In this document: piece by piece, positions 17,432 through 25,605 of the stretch
How positions within the stretch are numbered: position 1 is the stretch's first letter
Layout of the letters: the number at the start of each line of letters is the position of its first letter
Assembly: GCA_031286695.1 (NCBI GenBank)
Contig: JAITTY010000001.1
Coordinates: forward strand, 186,001-250,000
Origin: Sphingobacterium sp.
GTDB taxonomy: Bacteria; Bacteroidota; Bacteroidia; Sphingobacteriales; Sphingobacteriaceae
Direction of reading: 5' to 3'
DNA: 64,000 bases
Notes under the pieces: generated by a model
Seen by the model: only the letters and a program-made list of their open reading frames with translations
Databases searched by the model: none
What the model was told of the DNA's origin: nothing
Program-made: the position numbers and the translations under genes

Positions 17432-19321
17432 ATGAATCCAGAAAAAGGTAGTATTTCAATTCACACGGAGAACATATTTCCCGTAATCAAAAAGTTCTTA
17501 TATTCTGATAATGAAATTTTCTTGCGTGAACTGGTATCTAATGCAGTTGATGCTTCTCAAAAAATCAAACGCCTAGCTTCTTTGGGTCAGTACCAAGGTG
17601 AAACAGGTGAATTGATTGTAGACGTAAAATTTGATGAAGCTGCCAAAACCATCACTATTTCCGACAATGGTATTGGTATGACAGCAGATGAAATAAAAAA
17701 ATACATCAACCAGATCGCTTTCTCAGGCGCAACAGAGTTCATGGAAAAATTCAAAGAGGCAAATGATGCAAATGAAATCATTGGCCGTTTTGGTTTAGGC
17801 TTCTATTCCGCATTTATGGTGGCCGATACGGTGGAAATCCAATCTTTATCCTATCAGGATGGAGCAGAACCGGCTCATTGGACTTGCGATGGTAGTACAT
17901 CTTACGAAATTTCTACAGGTACAAGAACCAAACGTGGTACTGATGTCATTTTACATATTAACGAAGAATCAACTGAATTTTTAAGCCAGGCACGTTTACA
18001 GGACATTTTAGATAAGTATGCGAAATTTCTTCCTGTCTCAATCCGTTTTGGCACCAAAACAAATTCTGAACCGGATGGTGAAGACGAAGAAGGAAAACCA
18101 AAATACAAATCTGTAGAGGTAGACAATATCATCAATAACACCAATCCAGCCTGGACAAAATCACCATCCGAACTAAAAGACGAAGATTATCTGGCCTTCT
18201 ACCGCGAGCTCTATCCTTATTCAATGGATGAACCATTGTTTTGGATTCACCTCAACGTCGATTATCCATTCAACCTGACTGGTATTCTCTACTTCCCTAA
18301 AGTTAAAAATGAACTGGAGATCCAGCGCAATAAAATTAAGCTGTATTCCAGACAAGTGTTTATCACGGATGAAGTGAAAGATATTGTTCCAGAATTCTTG
18401 ATGTTACTTCACGGGGTAATCGATTCACCAGATATTCCATTGAACGTATCCCGTTCATTTTTACAAGCAGACAGCAACGTTAAGAAAATCAATAGTTATA
18501 TCACCAAAAAGGTGGCTGACAAATTGAACGAGATATTTAAGACTGACCGCAAAGGCTTTGAAGAAAAATGGACAGATATTGGCTTATTTATCAAATATGG
18601 TATGCTAAGCGATGAAAAATTTGCAGAAAAAGCAAATGACTTCTGTTTAGTAAAAAACACGAACAACCAAAGTTTTACCATCAAAGAATATTACGAAAAG
18701 GTTAAAGATATCCAGGTAGATAAAGATGGTAACATTGTCTACTTATATACGCATGATGCCGCTCAACAAGATGGCTTTATCCAAACTGCATTAAACAAAG
18801 GTTATGATGTTTTGATGCTTGATGGACCCCTGGATACGCACTTTGCTGCTTATTTGGAGCAAAAGGGCGGTGAAAAGGTACAATTGAAACGTGTAGATGC
18901 TGACGTTATCGATAAATTGATTCAGAAAGACGAAAAAGTCGAGCTTGCCCTTTCTGAAGAAGAATCCAAAAAAGCGCTTGAGGTTTTCGAAAAAGCAATT
19001 TCACGCCAAGATATGAAAGTTGAAGTTGACGCCTTAAATGAAGGTGATCTGCCTGTATCGGTAACAATTGATGAATTTATGCGCCGAATGAAAGATATGG
19101 CCAAGACAGGTGGTGGTATGAATTTCTATGGTTCATTGCCCGACAATTATAAGGTAACTGTCAACGGTAACCATCCGCTGATCAAAAGAATTTTATCAGC
19201 ATCGGACGAAGAAGGCTCTAAACTAGCAAAACAGGCTTTTGATTTAGCACTCTTATCCAGAGGTTTATTGTCTGGAGCGGATCTAACATCTTTTGTGAAG
19301 AGAAGTGTAGAGATGATCTAA
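17432..19321 (+). CDS. htpG: Molecular chaperone HtpG (Hsp90)
   Basis: Cytosolic ATP-dependent dimeric chaperone, 629 residues, the normal bacterial length without the eukaryotic MEEVD tail. The GHKL ATPase motifs are E-L-V-S-N-A-V-D-A-S (about residues 35-44), D-N-G-I-G-M and G-R-F-G-L-G-F-Y-S-A-F-M-V. The middle domain has L-N-V-S-R-S-F-L-Q, with the conserved catalytic Arg region. It is a single gene with its own strong terminator. No heat-shock operator (CIRCE-like) was recognised upstream. Confidence 0.97.
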   Translation: MNPEKGSISIHTENIFPVIKKFLYSDNEIFLRELVSNAVDASQKIKRLASLGQYQGETGELIVDVKFDEAAKTITISDNGIGMTADEIKKYINQIAFSGATEFMEKFKEANDANEIIGRFGLGFYSAFMVADTVEIQSLSYQDGAEPAHWTCDGSTSYEISTGTRTKRGTDVILHINEESTEFLSQARLQDILDKYAKFLPVSIRFGTKTNSEPDGEDEEGKPKYKSVEVDNIINNTNPAWTKSPSELKDEDYLAFYRELYPYSMDEPLFWIHLNVDYPFNLTGILYFPKVKNELEIQRNKIKLYSRQVFITDEVKDIVPEFLMLLHGVIDSPDIPLNVSRSFLQADSNVKKINSYITKKVADKLNEIFKTDRKGFEEKWTDIGLFIKYGMLSDEKFAEKANDFCLVKNTNNQSFTIKEYYEKVKDIQVDKDGNIVYLYTHDAAQQDGFIQTALNKGYDVLMLDGPLDTHFAAYLEQKGGEKVQLKRVDADVIDKLIQKDEKVELALSEEESKKALEVFEKAISRQDMKVEVDALNEGDLPVSVTIDEFMRRMKDMAKTGGGMNFYGSLPDNYKVTVNGNHPLIKRILSASDEEGSKLAKQAFDLALLSRGLLSGADLTSFVKRSVEMI

Positions 19322-19331
19322 AAACATTTCT

Positions 19332-19380
19332 TCCAATAAAAAAGGCGGTTTCTTTGACAAGAACCGCCTTTTTTATTGGA
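19332..19380. terminator. htpG terminator
   Basis: A near-perfect long hairpin. AAAAAAGGCGGTTTCTT pairs with AAGAACCGCCTTTTTT around a short loop, and the pairing extends through TCCAAT/ATTGGA. T-runs on both strands make it bidirectional. Confidence 0.9.
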
Positions 19381-19568
19381 AATTGGAAGCAAATGGTAAC
19401 TTTTGAATTAGCGAAATACATATCCGCACCAATATGGACGCGTTTCAATGTTTTTTATTAAAATTTAATAAACTAATCTTCACCTAGTTGGCTTTAAACG
19501 CTGTTTTTTTTCAATCAAATATTTGGAGGGAATAGGGTTTAATCGTACTTTTGTATCATCAAAATCAC

Positions 19569-19643
19569 GGTAGGTATAGCTCAGTTGGTTAGAGCACTAG
19601 ATTGTGGTTCTAGGGGTCGTCGGTTCGAGCCCGATTACTTACC
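19569..19643 (+). tRNA. tRNA-His (anticodon GTG)
   Basis: Cloverleaf with acceptor GTAGGTA/TACTTAC, preceded by the extra G-1 (19569) that pairs with discriminator C, as expected for tRNA-His. The anticodon stem CTAGA/TCTAG holds the loop TTGTGGT (anticodon GTG), and the T loop is GTTCGAG. CCA is not encoded. Confidence 0.96.
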
Positions 19644-19650
19644 CTTGATT

Positions 19651-19686
19651 GGGCAAATCAAATAATTCATTGATTTGCCCTTTTTT
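19651..19686 (+). terminator. tRNA-His terminator
   Basis: GGGCAAATCAA (19651-19661) pairs perfectly with TTGATTTGCCC (19670-19680), followed by six T. The 266 bp from here to the fucosidase gene hold no gene I can support. Confidence 0.85.
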
Positions 19687-19952
19687 ATTTCTTTGTATTC
19701 CGTTATTAATCAAATTACGACTAACATTTGCATCTATAAATAACTTTGAAATATCACAAAGTTTCTCCATAGAATTCCAGACCATTTCTTTTACTTCGGA
19801 AAAACTATATTTAATTTTTGATCTTTTGATAGGACATCCGCATCTTCTAGATTAATGAAATTTAATTTTATTTTTTCAATTTTTCGAATTTTTAAATTAA
19901 TAAACTATCGACAGTTTCTAGAGAACAATAATTGTTTTATAATATCTTTATC

Positions 19953-21461
19953 TTAGATTTTTGCATCCATCAATTTGTCTTCTACAGTTTTCGCATTCCC
20001 CAATTTTATCTTTACCAAAAAGGCTCGTTTGGATTGCAAATTCTCAGGAATGATGATATCGAAATACATATTTTTATCTCTATCGAAACCAATATTTGCC
20101 TTTTTTAAAACTAAATCCTGATGGGACTCCAGCAATTTGGCTGTAGTAGGGATCAGTTTGGAATTCTTGGGGAAGGCCACTCTTAAAATATTATTGACGG
20201 GCCTATTCATAACGGTTAAGAACAACGATGCCGAATCGGTTTTACTGACAGTATAGTATCCATACTTACTCTCAAGTGGAAAGTGACGAACATTATAGAT
20301 ACCTTCGGCATTCGCCGTGGTCCATTTTCCCAAATCTGTGATAAGTTCATTTTCATGCTTGCTCATGTTTCCGTCCCCGTCAGGTCCGAAATTGAGAACA
20401 AAATTGCCATTCATGGAACGGGACCTCATCAATAGGTCGATAACATCATCGGTGGACTTAAGGTACATACCATCGGTGTTCTTAACATAGCCCCATCCAT
20501 TTGGAGGTATCGTCATCACACAATCCCAATCATGCCCATCAAGAATGTCCATACTTGCAGGCATCTTACGTTCCCATCCCTGTTCGTAATCCCCTAACAG
20601 TACCCCATTTGAATCAAAATGCCTACTTCCGTGTTCATCGTTGCGAAAGCGTGAGCCAATTATTAAATTTGGATTATTTTTCCTGAGTTCTTTCTCCAAG
20701 TTGTAAGTAAATTCGTAGGAATTAACCCAGGAACTATCCCAGGTGCCATCAAACCAAAACCCTTTTATTTGAGGATAATTTGCTTGCAGCTCCAGTAATT
20801 GGTTCTTGGTATATTTTAGAAAACGGTCAAACCTTGCTTTTTCATCGGCGGTTTTCGGGATGGACGTAATGCAATCTTTGTTGGCCCATTCCGTCACAGA
20901 AAAATAAAGGAAGACATCAATACCTTGTTCGGTATAAGCGTCTACGACCTGTTTAACTATATCTTTTTTATAGGGGCTGTTAGCCACTGTATAGTCAGAA
21001 TATTTAGAGGGCCATAAACAAAATCCATCATGGTGTTTTGTAGTAAAAACTAGATATTTGACCCCCATTTCTTTCGCACGCTTGGCCCAGATTTTGGCAT
21101 CAAAATCCTTTGGATTGAATTGCTTATAAAGGTTATCATAGATGTTCAGCCAGTTTTTTGGTGCAGTCGGTCCATCCCAAGTTCTGATCCACTCAGATGC
21201 TGGAGCCCCCTGTCTGGCACTTACGCCATTCCATTCGTTGCCAGGTATAGCATACAATCCCCAATGGATAAATTGTCCGAGTCCATAATTACGGAAAGCC
21301 ACCATGGCGGAATCCGCTCTGTTTGGTGGAGTAATCGTACCATATTTGACTTCAACGGTCTTTGTTGGTTTTTCTCTTTTACCGGTCCACTGTGCTTTAA
21401 CTAAACTTAACGGGGTTAACATAGCTAACATTAAAAGAATTTGAATCCTGTTTTTTTTCAT
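19953..21461 (-). CDS. Alpha-L-fucosidase, glycoside hydrolase family 29
   Basis: Secreted or periplasmic exo-glycosidase (502 residues) releasing fucose from host or plant glycans. A signal peptide (MKKNRIQILLMLAMLTPLSLVKAQ) precedes a GH29 catalytic barrel with G-Q-F-I-H-W-G-L-Y, T-T-K-H-H-D-G-F-C-L-W-P-S, and G-F-W-F-D-G-T-W, whose Asp fits the usual nucleophile. R-S-M-N-G-N-F-V-L-N-F-G-P-D-G-D-G is the usual end of the barrel. It faces a damaged susD and an intact M60 peptidase across a decayed region, suggesting a former glycoprotein-degrading locus. Confidence 0.93.
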   Translation of the reverse strand: MKKNRIQILLMLAMLTPLSLVKAQWTGKREKPTKTVEVKYGTITPPNRADSAMVAFRNYGLGQFIHWGLYAIPGNEWNGVSARQGAPASEWIRTWDGPTAPKNWLNIYDNLYKQFNPKDFDAKIWAKRAKEMGVKYLVFTTKHHDGFCLWPSKYSDYTVANSPYKKDIVKQVVDAYTEQGIDVFLYFSVTEWANKDCITSIPKTADEKARFDRFLKYTKNQLLELQANYPQIKGFWFDGTWDSSWVNSYEFTYNLEKELRKNNPNLIIGSRFRNDEHGSRHFDSNGVLLGDYEQGWERKMPASMDILDGHDWDCVMTIPPNGWGYVKNTDGMYLKSTDDVIDLLMRSRSMNGNFVLNFGPDGDGNMSKHENELITDLGKWTTANAEGIYNVRHFPLESKYGYYTVSKTDSASLFLTVMNRPVNNILRVAFPKNSKLIPTTAKLLESHQDLVLKKANIGFDRDKNMYFDIIIPENLQSKRAFLVKIKLGNAKTVEDKLMDAKI

Positions 21462-21560
21462 TTTTCAAAATAATTAACAACTTATTATATCGGAAGAAAA
21501 CCCAAACAACACTGCTCGTGGTATTTGACTTCACCTATTTTATTACATTTCATACAAATT

Positions 21561-21809
21561 TTAGATATTATGGACATGAGCAATCATTTGCGCAATTAAA
21601 TCTTCATCACATTTTGCCCAGAACACCTCATCGTCAGTACTCTCCCACTCCTAAAGCGTGTAAAACATGAATATAGGGACATGATTATGAGACGCATCTT
21701 TTACCAGGTCCATTTCCGAAAAGGAACCAAACTTCGTCGACCATTGTCCGATCTTTAACAGAAATCTTTTTCCCATGTCACTGAACTCATTGTCCATATC
21801 TGGCAGCAT
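21561..21809 (-). pseudogene. Degenerate reading frame upstream of the fucosidase
   Basis: Eighty-three codons on the minus strand from ATG 21809 encode a protein-like sequence (M-L-P-D-M-D-N-E-F-S-D-M-G-K-R-F, then S-E-M-D-L-V-K-D-A, then E-W-E-S-T-D-D-E-V-F-W). One in-frame TAG lies between F-Y-T-L and E-W-E-S, and the frame ends in TAA. Frames further upstream to about 22050 are also protein-like but broken by stops. I do not recognise the family. It looks like a decaying gene between the fucosidase and the left operator module. Confidence 0.4.
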
Positions 21810-22107
21810 CTTATCAGACTATTGATCAGGTCATGATAACCCGTTTCTATTAGACTATGGTTGATGCTACCAATAACATGGTCGACCTGAGCCTTAAACA
21901 AAGTGGTATGAGAAACCAAAATATCTATTTTTGACCACCCTTTAATAAAATAACCTCTTGTCTCAATACAGGTACGATTGGTTTTAATTCTGGATTATCC
22001 AGCACAGCTTTACTTATTTAACCCAGACCGGCCTTAACAACCTACTGCTTGAATTTATGAGGTAATATTAGTTTAATAAATTCAAACAATTATCAGTGAA
22101 AACAAAC

Positions 22108-22155
22108 GCAATCGATTGTGCAAATCTCGAAAACGTTATAGTGTAAAGTAAACAC
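22108..22155 (-). repeat. Left arm of a 48-bp inverted promoter/operator repeat
   Basis: It contains the palindrome GCAATCGATTG and then CGAAAACGTTATAGTG and GTAAACAC. It matches the reverse complement of 22501-22548 at 41 of 48 positions. GCAATCGATTGC and CGAAAACGTT resemble LacI-type operators that control Sus-like operons. Orientation suggests control of leftward transcription toward the fucosidase; that is inference. Confidence 0.6.
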
Positions 22156-22500
22156 TTTAACTTAAACATACCCTACATTGCTATATATCTAAATCTAAAA
22201 CAAACAAAAGAAGATAGACGAAAAATGGTAAAGCTGAGAAGCTACCAGGTTCTTTATTCCAATTTCCACCAGAAATGTGAAGTGATCAGGATTTATCAGA
22301 AATATCGTAAGTCAAAACAGCAGATTTATTAGGAATTTATGGAGACAGTTTGAAAAAGAATGGATTAGCATGGATATATCTTGCTTTGTGGTGAACAGAC
22401 CAAGATATATCTCATATGATTGAGATAAGCGTTTTGCCCAATTTTTCTATTAGAGATATTAATATTACAAAAAGTAAAATTTTACACAAATTATATTATT

Positions 22501-22548
22501 GTGTTTACCATACACTATAACGTTTTCGTTTGTTGCGCAATCGATTGC
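22501..22548 (+). repeat. Right arm of the 48-bp inverted promoter/operator repeat
   Basis: It reads GTGTTTAC, CACTATAACGTTTTCG, then GCGCAATCGATTGC, and is the reverse-oriented partner of 22108-22155. It points rightward toward the susD remnant. Between the arms (22156-22500) there is no gene I can support. The 22549-22950 stretch also lacks a credible gene and is probably debris of the lost susC/susD 5' region. Confidence 0.6.
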
Positions 22549-22950
22549 TGGATTTTATTGAAATATTTATGAAATATTTCCTTCTATATTGCTTACAGAT
22601 TATAACCCAATTAATAAATTTTTAAACTGGAGTTTTATGATAAATTGTAGGAAATACAATACCTGTTTGACCGTTATGTTATCAGTTCCAAAATTTTTCT
22701 CTGTCATTGTTTACACAAAATTGAAGGATTCAAAGAAACCTGAGAAGCTAAGGTACAGCGTTATCAATCCTAGATTTTGTGACGAAGAAGCCGTGAAGTC
22801 ATATAGGTATTATAGGCTGAGGCAATCAATCCAAAAGAGAATCTTTTCGTTCCACGCAAGCCAACAAGCGTTACCAGTGGTAACAATGATTCTAGGGCAA
22901 AATCAGATTCTAGAAGTTCCTCATTCGGATATGAGAGGGGTTCTTGATAA

Positions 22951-23672
22951 GGACCTCTACTATCATATTCCATATCCCAGCTAGGTTTTTACTTTGCCCA
23001 AAACAATCGGAATGGCGGTTCCGGTGCAACAAGAAGTTTAGTGGACGATTATTTATGTATCGACGGACAGTCCATCAGCACGAGTCCAAAATATAAAGGA
23101 AAAGGGAGCATAGCATTAGAATTTGAGAACAGAGATCCAAGGCTCTTCCAGACAATCAGCAAACCTGGGGAATATGCTCTGCGCCCCGGAATTGGAATGA
23201 CCGGGGCTACAGCCAATCCGTTGCCTGGCATCAAAGGATCTAATACGGCAAATGGTAACTTATGTGTAACGGGTTATCGTTGGGCAAAATGGTTTTATGA
23301 CAACCCCGATGATTGGGCAAGAACGACAAATGGGCTTCAGGCAGCACCCGTGTTGCGATATGCCGAAGTGCTCCTAAATTATGCGGAAGCGAAAGCTGAA
23401 CTTGGGCAAATTTCACAAACAGTATTGGATCAAACTGTTAACGTATTGAGAGACCGTGTGGGGATGCCGTCATTAATGTTAGGTAATGAACCAAAATATC
23501 CACGGTTGGACCAAATATACGCAACTTATGTCGGTTATGGCGTAACACCTACCCTAAGGGAAATCAGAAGAGAGCATTTAATGAAAGGATGTATTTATTT
23601 CCTATTCCGATAACGGATCTGGTATTGAATCCCAACTTGAAACAAAATCCAAGATGGGACACGGGGCAATAA
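22951..23672 (+). pseudogene. Truncated, frame-disrupted SusD/RagB outer-membrane lipoprotein
   Basis: The C-terminal half of a SusD-type glycan-binding lipoprotein. The conserved string S-L-V-D-D-Y-L-C-I-D-G is followed by F-E-N-R-D-P-R-L, A-P-V-L-R-Y-A-E-V-L-L-N-Y-A-E-A-K-A-E-L-G and L-R-D-R-V-G-M-P, then R-E-I-R-R-E. There the family's next block (V-E-L-A-x-E-G-x-R) is missing. The frame shifts near 23589 into M-Y-L-F-P-I-P-I-T-D-L-V-L-N-P-N and N-P-R-W-D-T-G-Q-stop, the normal SusD terminus. The N-terminal half and lipobox are absent and no partner susC is present. The reading frame is open from 22951 without a credible start. Confidence 0.85.
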
Positions 23673-23712
23673 TTTAATTAATACTATTTATAAACTTAAT
23701 TTTTGAGAATCA

Positions 23713-25050
23713 ATGAAAAAAAACATCTTTTACGTAATTGCAATCTGCTTTGCAACTTTATTTGCTTCCTGTAAAAAGGATGGTGGTTGGATGAGTCCAA
23801 TTCTCGCCAATCAGCAGCCCGTTCAACTGGCGGTTGCCGATAGTGTTCAAATTTTCAAAATTACTCCCTCTGCGTCGACTGAGTCTAACAGGATGCTTAA
23901 TTCGACACACAATGAAATGCAGGCAACAGGGTTTTATGCAGCCCCAAATAGTACAATAACAGTAACGGTGAAGGTCAATGCCGGTACAACAGGCGCCCGA
24001 CTTGCCATTGGCACACCTTTTAGGGATAATATTAGGCCTGTGAGGCAATATTTTAACCTACAATCGGGAACACAATCATTTACAGTAGATCAGTATGGTG
24101 GGCTAGTTTATTTAATCTATACCGCTAACAATTATACAACAACGGGTGAAATTGAACTTACTTTCGGTAATGGCTTTATTCCTGTCCCCTATTTCCAGAA
24201 GGGTAAAACAACACACAATCAATGGGTTGCAACATTGGACTCACTCAAGAACATTGCTCCTGATGTCGTCTTTTCTTCCGACCGTACAGTTATGGTGGCT
24301 AATATGGATGAAGCTCTTCTTTATAAGAATGAGGATCAACAATTAATCGTTGATCGATTGGATTCCATCATCGGTTTTTCAAATCGTATCAGTGGCCTGA
24401 GTGGTACAAGCGGCGTACATGCCATTCCATATAACAAACATTTAATCACAGTTAGAGATTCTGCAGCTGGAGGATATATGGCGGCAGGTATTTCCATTTA
24501 CTACACAGAAGCACTGTCCTACAGAATGTTACAACCTAAATACCTTTCCAACACGAATGGATGGGGTATATGGCATGAAATAGGACATACCTATCAACAA
24601 AACGCCTGGACATGGGGCAATTTGACAGAAACCACGGTCAATGTTTATGCAATGGCAAGCGAGCGGGGCTTTGGTATACCTATTAGTCGGGTTACTGCAA
24701 ATAATGCATGGCCAAAATTGGATACTTATCTCCAAAAGCCTATTACTGAGCGTGACTTCAATGCGGGTAACAATGATCTAAAGATGATTATGTTCCATCA
24801 ATTATGGTTAGCATTTGGTGACGACCTGTATATTAACTTGAGCAAGGCTACACGTGAGAATCGTCCTACTGTATCTACAGATGCAGCGAAAATGCGCTAT
24901 TTTATGCTTGCAGCTTGTCATTTTTCACAGAAAGACCTATCAGACTTTTTTAAAAAATGGGGTTTCAAGGTTGATCAGTCTGTTTATACTGAGATAGCCA
25001 ATCTCAATCTTCCTGTACCGAACCAAGATCTTACGGCATTGAGAGACTAA
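23713..25050 (+). CDS. M60 family (enhancin-like) metallopeptidase lipoprotein
   Basis: Surface or periplasmic lipoprotein of 445 residues that probably cleaves mucin-type or other glycoproteins. The signal peptide has lipobox L-F-A-S-C (Cys20). An N-terminal beta-rich M60-like accessory region precedes the zinc site W-H-E-I-G-H-T-Y-Q-Q at about residue 288, a gluzincin HExxH, with a nearby N-L-T-E-T-T-V-N that supplies the third ligand. It is intact and starts 40 bp after the susD remnant, so it was probably the last gene of the operon. A hairpin terminator follows. Confidence 0.88.
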   Translation: MKKNIFYVIAICFATLFASCKKDGGWMSPILANQQPVQLAVADSVQIFKITPSASTESNRMLNSTHNEMQATGFYAAPNSTITVTVKVNAGTTGARLAIGTPFRDNIRPVRQYFNLQSGTQSFTVDQYGGLVYLIYTANNYTTTGEIELTFGNGFIPVPYFQKGKTTHNQWVATLDSLKNIAPDVVFSSDRTVMVANMDEALLYKNEDQQLIVDRLDSIIGFSNRISGLSGTSGVHAIPYNKHLITVRDSAAGGYMAAGISIYYTEALSYRMLQPKYLSNTNGWGIWHEIGHTYQQNAWTWGNLTETTVNVYAMASERGFGIPISRVTANNAWPKLDTYLQKPITERDFNAGNNDLKMIMFHQLWLAFGDDLYINLSKATRENRPTVSTDAAKMRYFMLAACHFSQKDLSDFFKKWGFKVDQSVYTEIANLNLPVPNQDLTALRD

Positions 25051-25079
25051 AATATTATTTTCAGTAGTTAAGTGTCATT

Positions 25080-25107
25080 GGGTACATGATAATTCATGTG
25101 CCCTTTT
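25080..25107 (+). terminator. Terminator after the M60 peptidase gene
   Basis: GGGTACATGA (25080-25089) pairs with TCATGTGCCC (25094-25103) with one G-T pair, followed by TTTT. Confidence 0.65.
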
Positions 25108-25540
25108 CACTGAAGATCAACTATTTGAACTAAAAAACCAGTTCTAATCTAAATTTCTGTACAACACCCCCTTAAGTGCGGGGTCCGCAACGCTTGTAGT
25201 TAAAGAATTTCTGTAAGCAAAATCTTTTATAGAAAACGACCCCAAATACAAAAAATCTGCACGAAGTGCTAAAAAAGGCAGGATATGTACAGCAAAAGAT
25301 ATATAGAACGCGCCAATGGAACTGAATCATATAATCAAAATTCTAAAAAAGGACTATGCACTCCTCGTCACCGCTGCAAGAGTACACGAACTTTTAAAAA
25401 GACACATTGGCAAGGGTACAATAATTAAAGAACATAAAATGCGTACAAGTCAAGAAAGAAAGTCATTTCAACCGAAGATTCTCCAGTTTTACAAGAATTT
25501 CTGATCTTACAGTTTCCGTTCGTGAAGAAGCAGTCAAATA
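25108..25540. other. Gene-poor stretch with one doubtful 62-codon frame
   Basis: Between the M60 and fimbrillin genes. A plus-strand frame at 25316-25504 (MELNHIIKILKKDYALLVTA at its start) is Lys-rich and helical-looking but matches no family I know. Neighbouring frames also show protein-like pieces interrupted by stops, suggesting debris of a decayed gene. Confidence 0.3.
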
Positions 25541-25580
25541 AAAAAAATCCCCGAACTCGCAAACGCTTGCCCGGGGAAAG
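25540..25580 (-). terminator. Terminator of the fimbrillin-like gene
   Basis: On the minus strand the stem TCCCCG (closed by CGGGGA, 25548-25553 with 25572-25577) lies 29 bp after the stop and is followed by a run of T (25547-25541). Confidence 0.75.
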
Positions 25581-25605
25581 TTAAAGGCTTCGAAAAAGAA
25601 TTACT

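Noticed and set aside
19569..19643. tRNA-His as an integration (att) site
   Set aside because: No integrase gene or repeated tRNA 3' end was seen nearby. The neighbouring fucosidase region shows decay but no mobile-element hallmark.
19649..19855. Frame of 68 codons after tRNA-His, and a minus-strand open stretch over the same DNA
   Set aside because: The plus frame runs through the tRNA terminator. The minus stretch looks protein-like but has no recognised family or start, so no gene is claimed.
22589..22984. Open frame of 131 codons
   Set aside because: Its composition is irregular and no family matches. It overlaps the susD 5' debris and the competing minus-strand frame is equally unconvincing.
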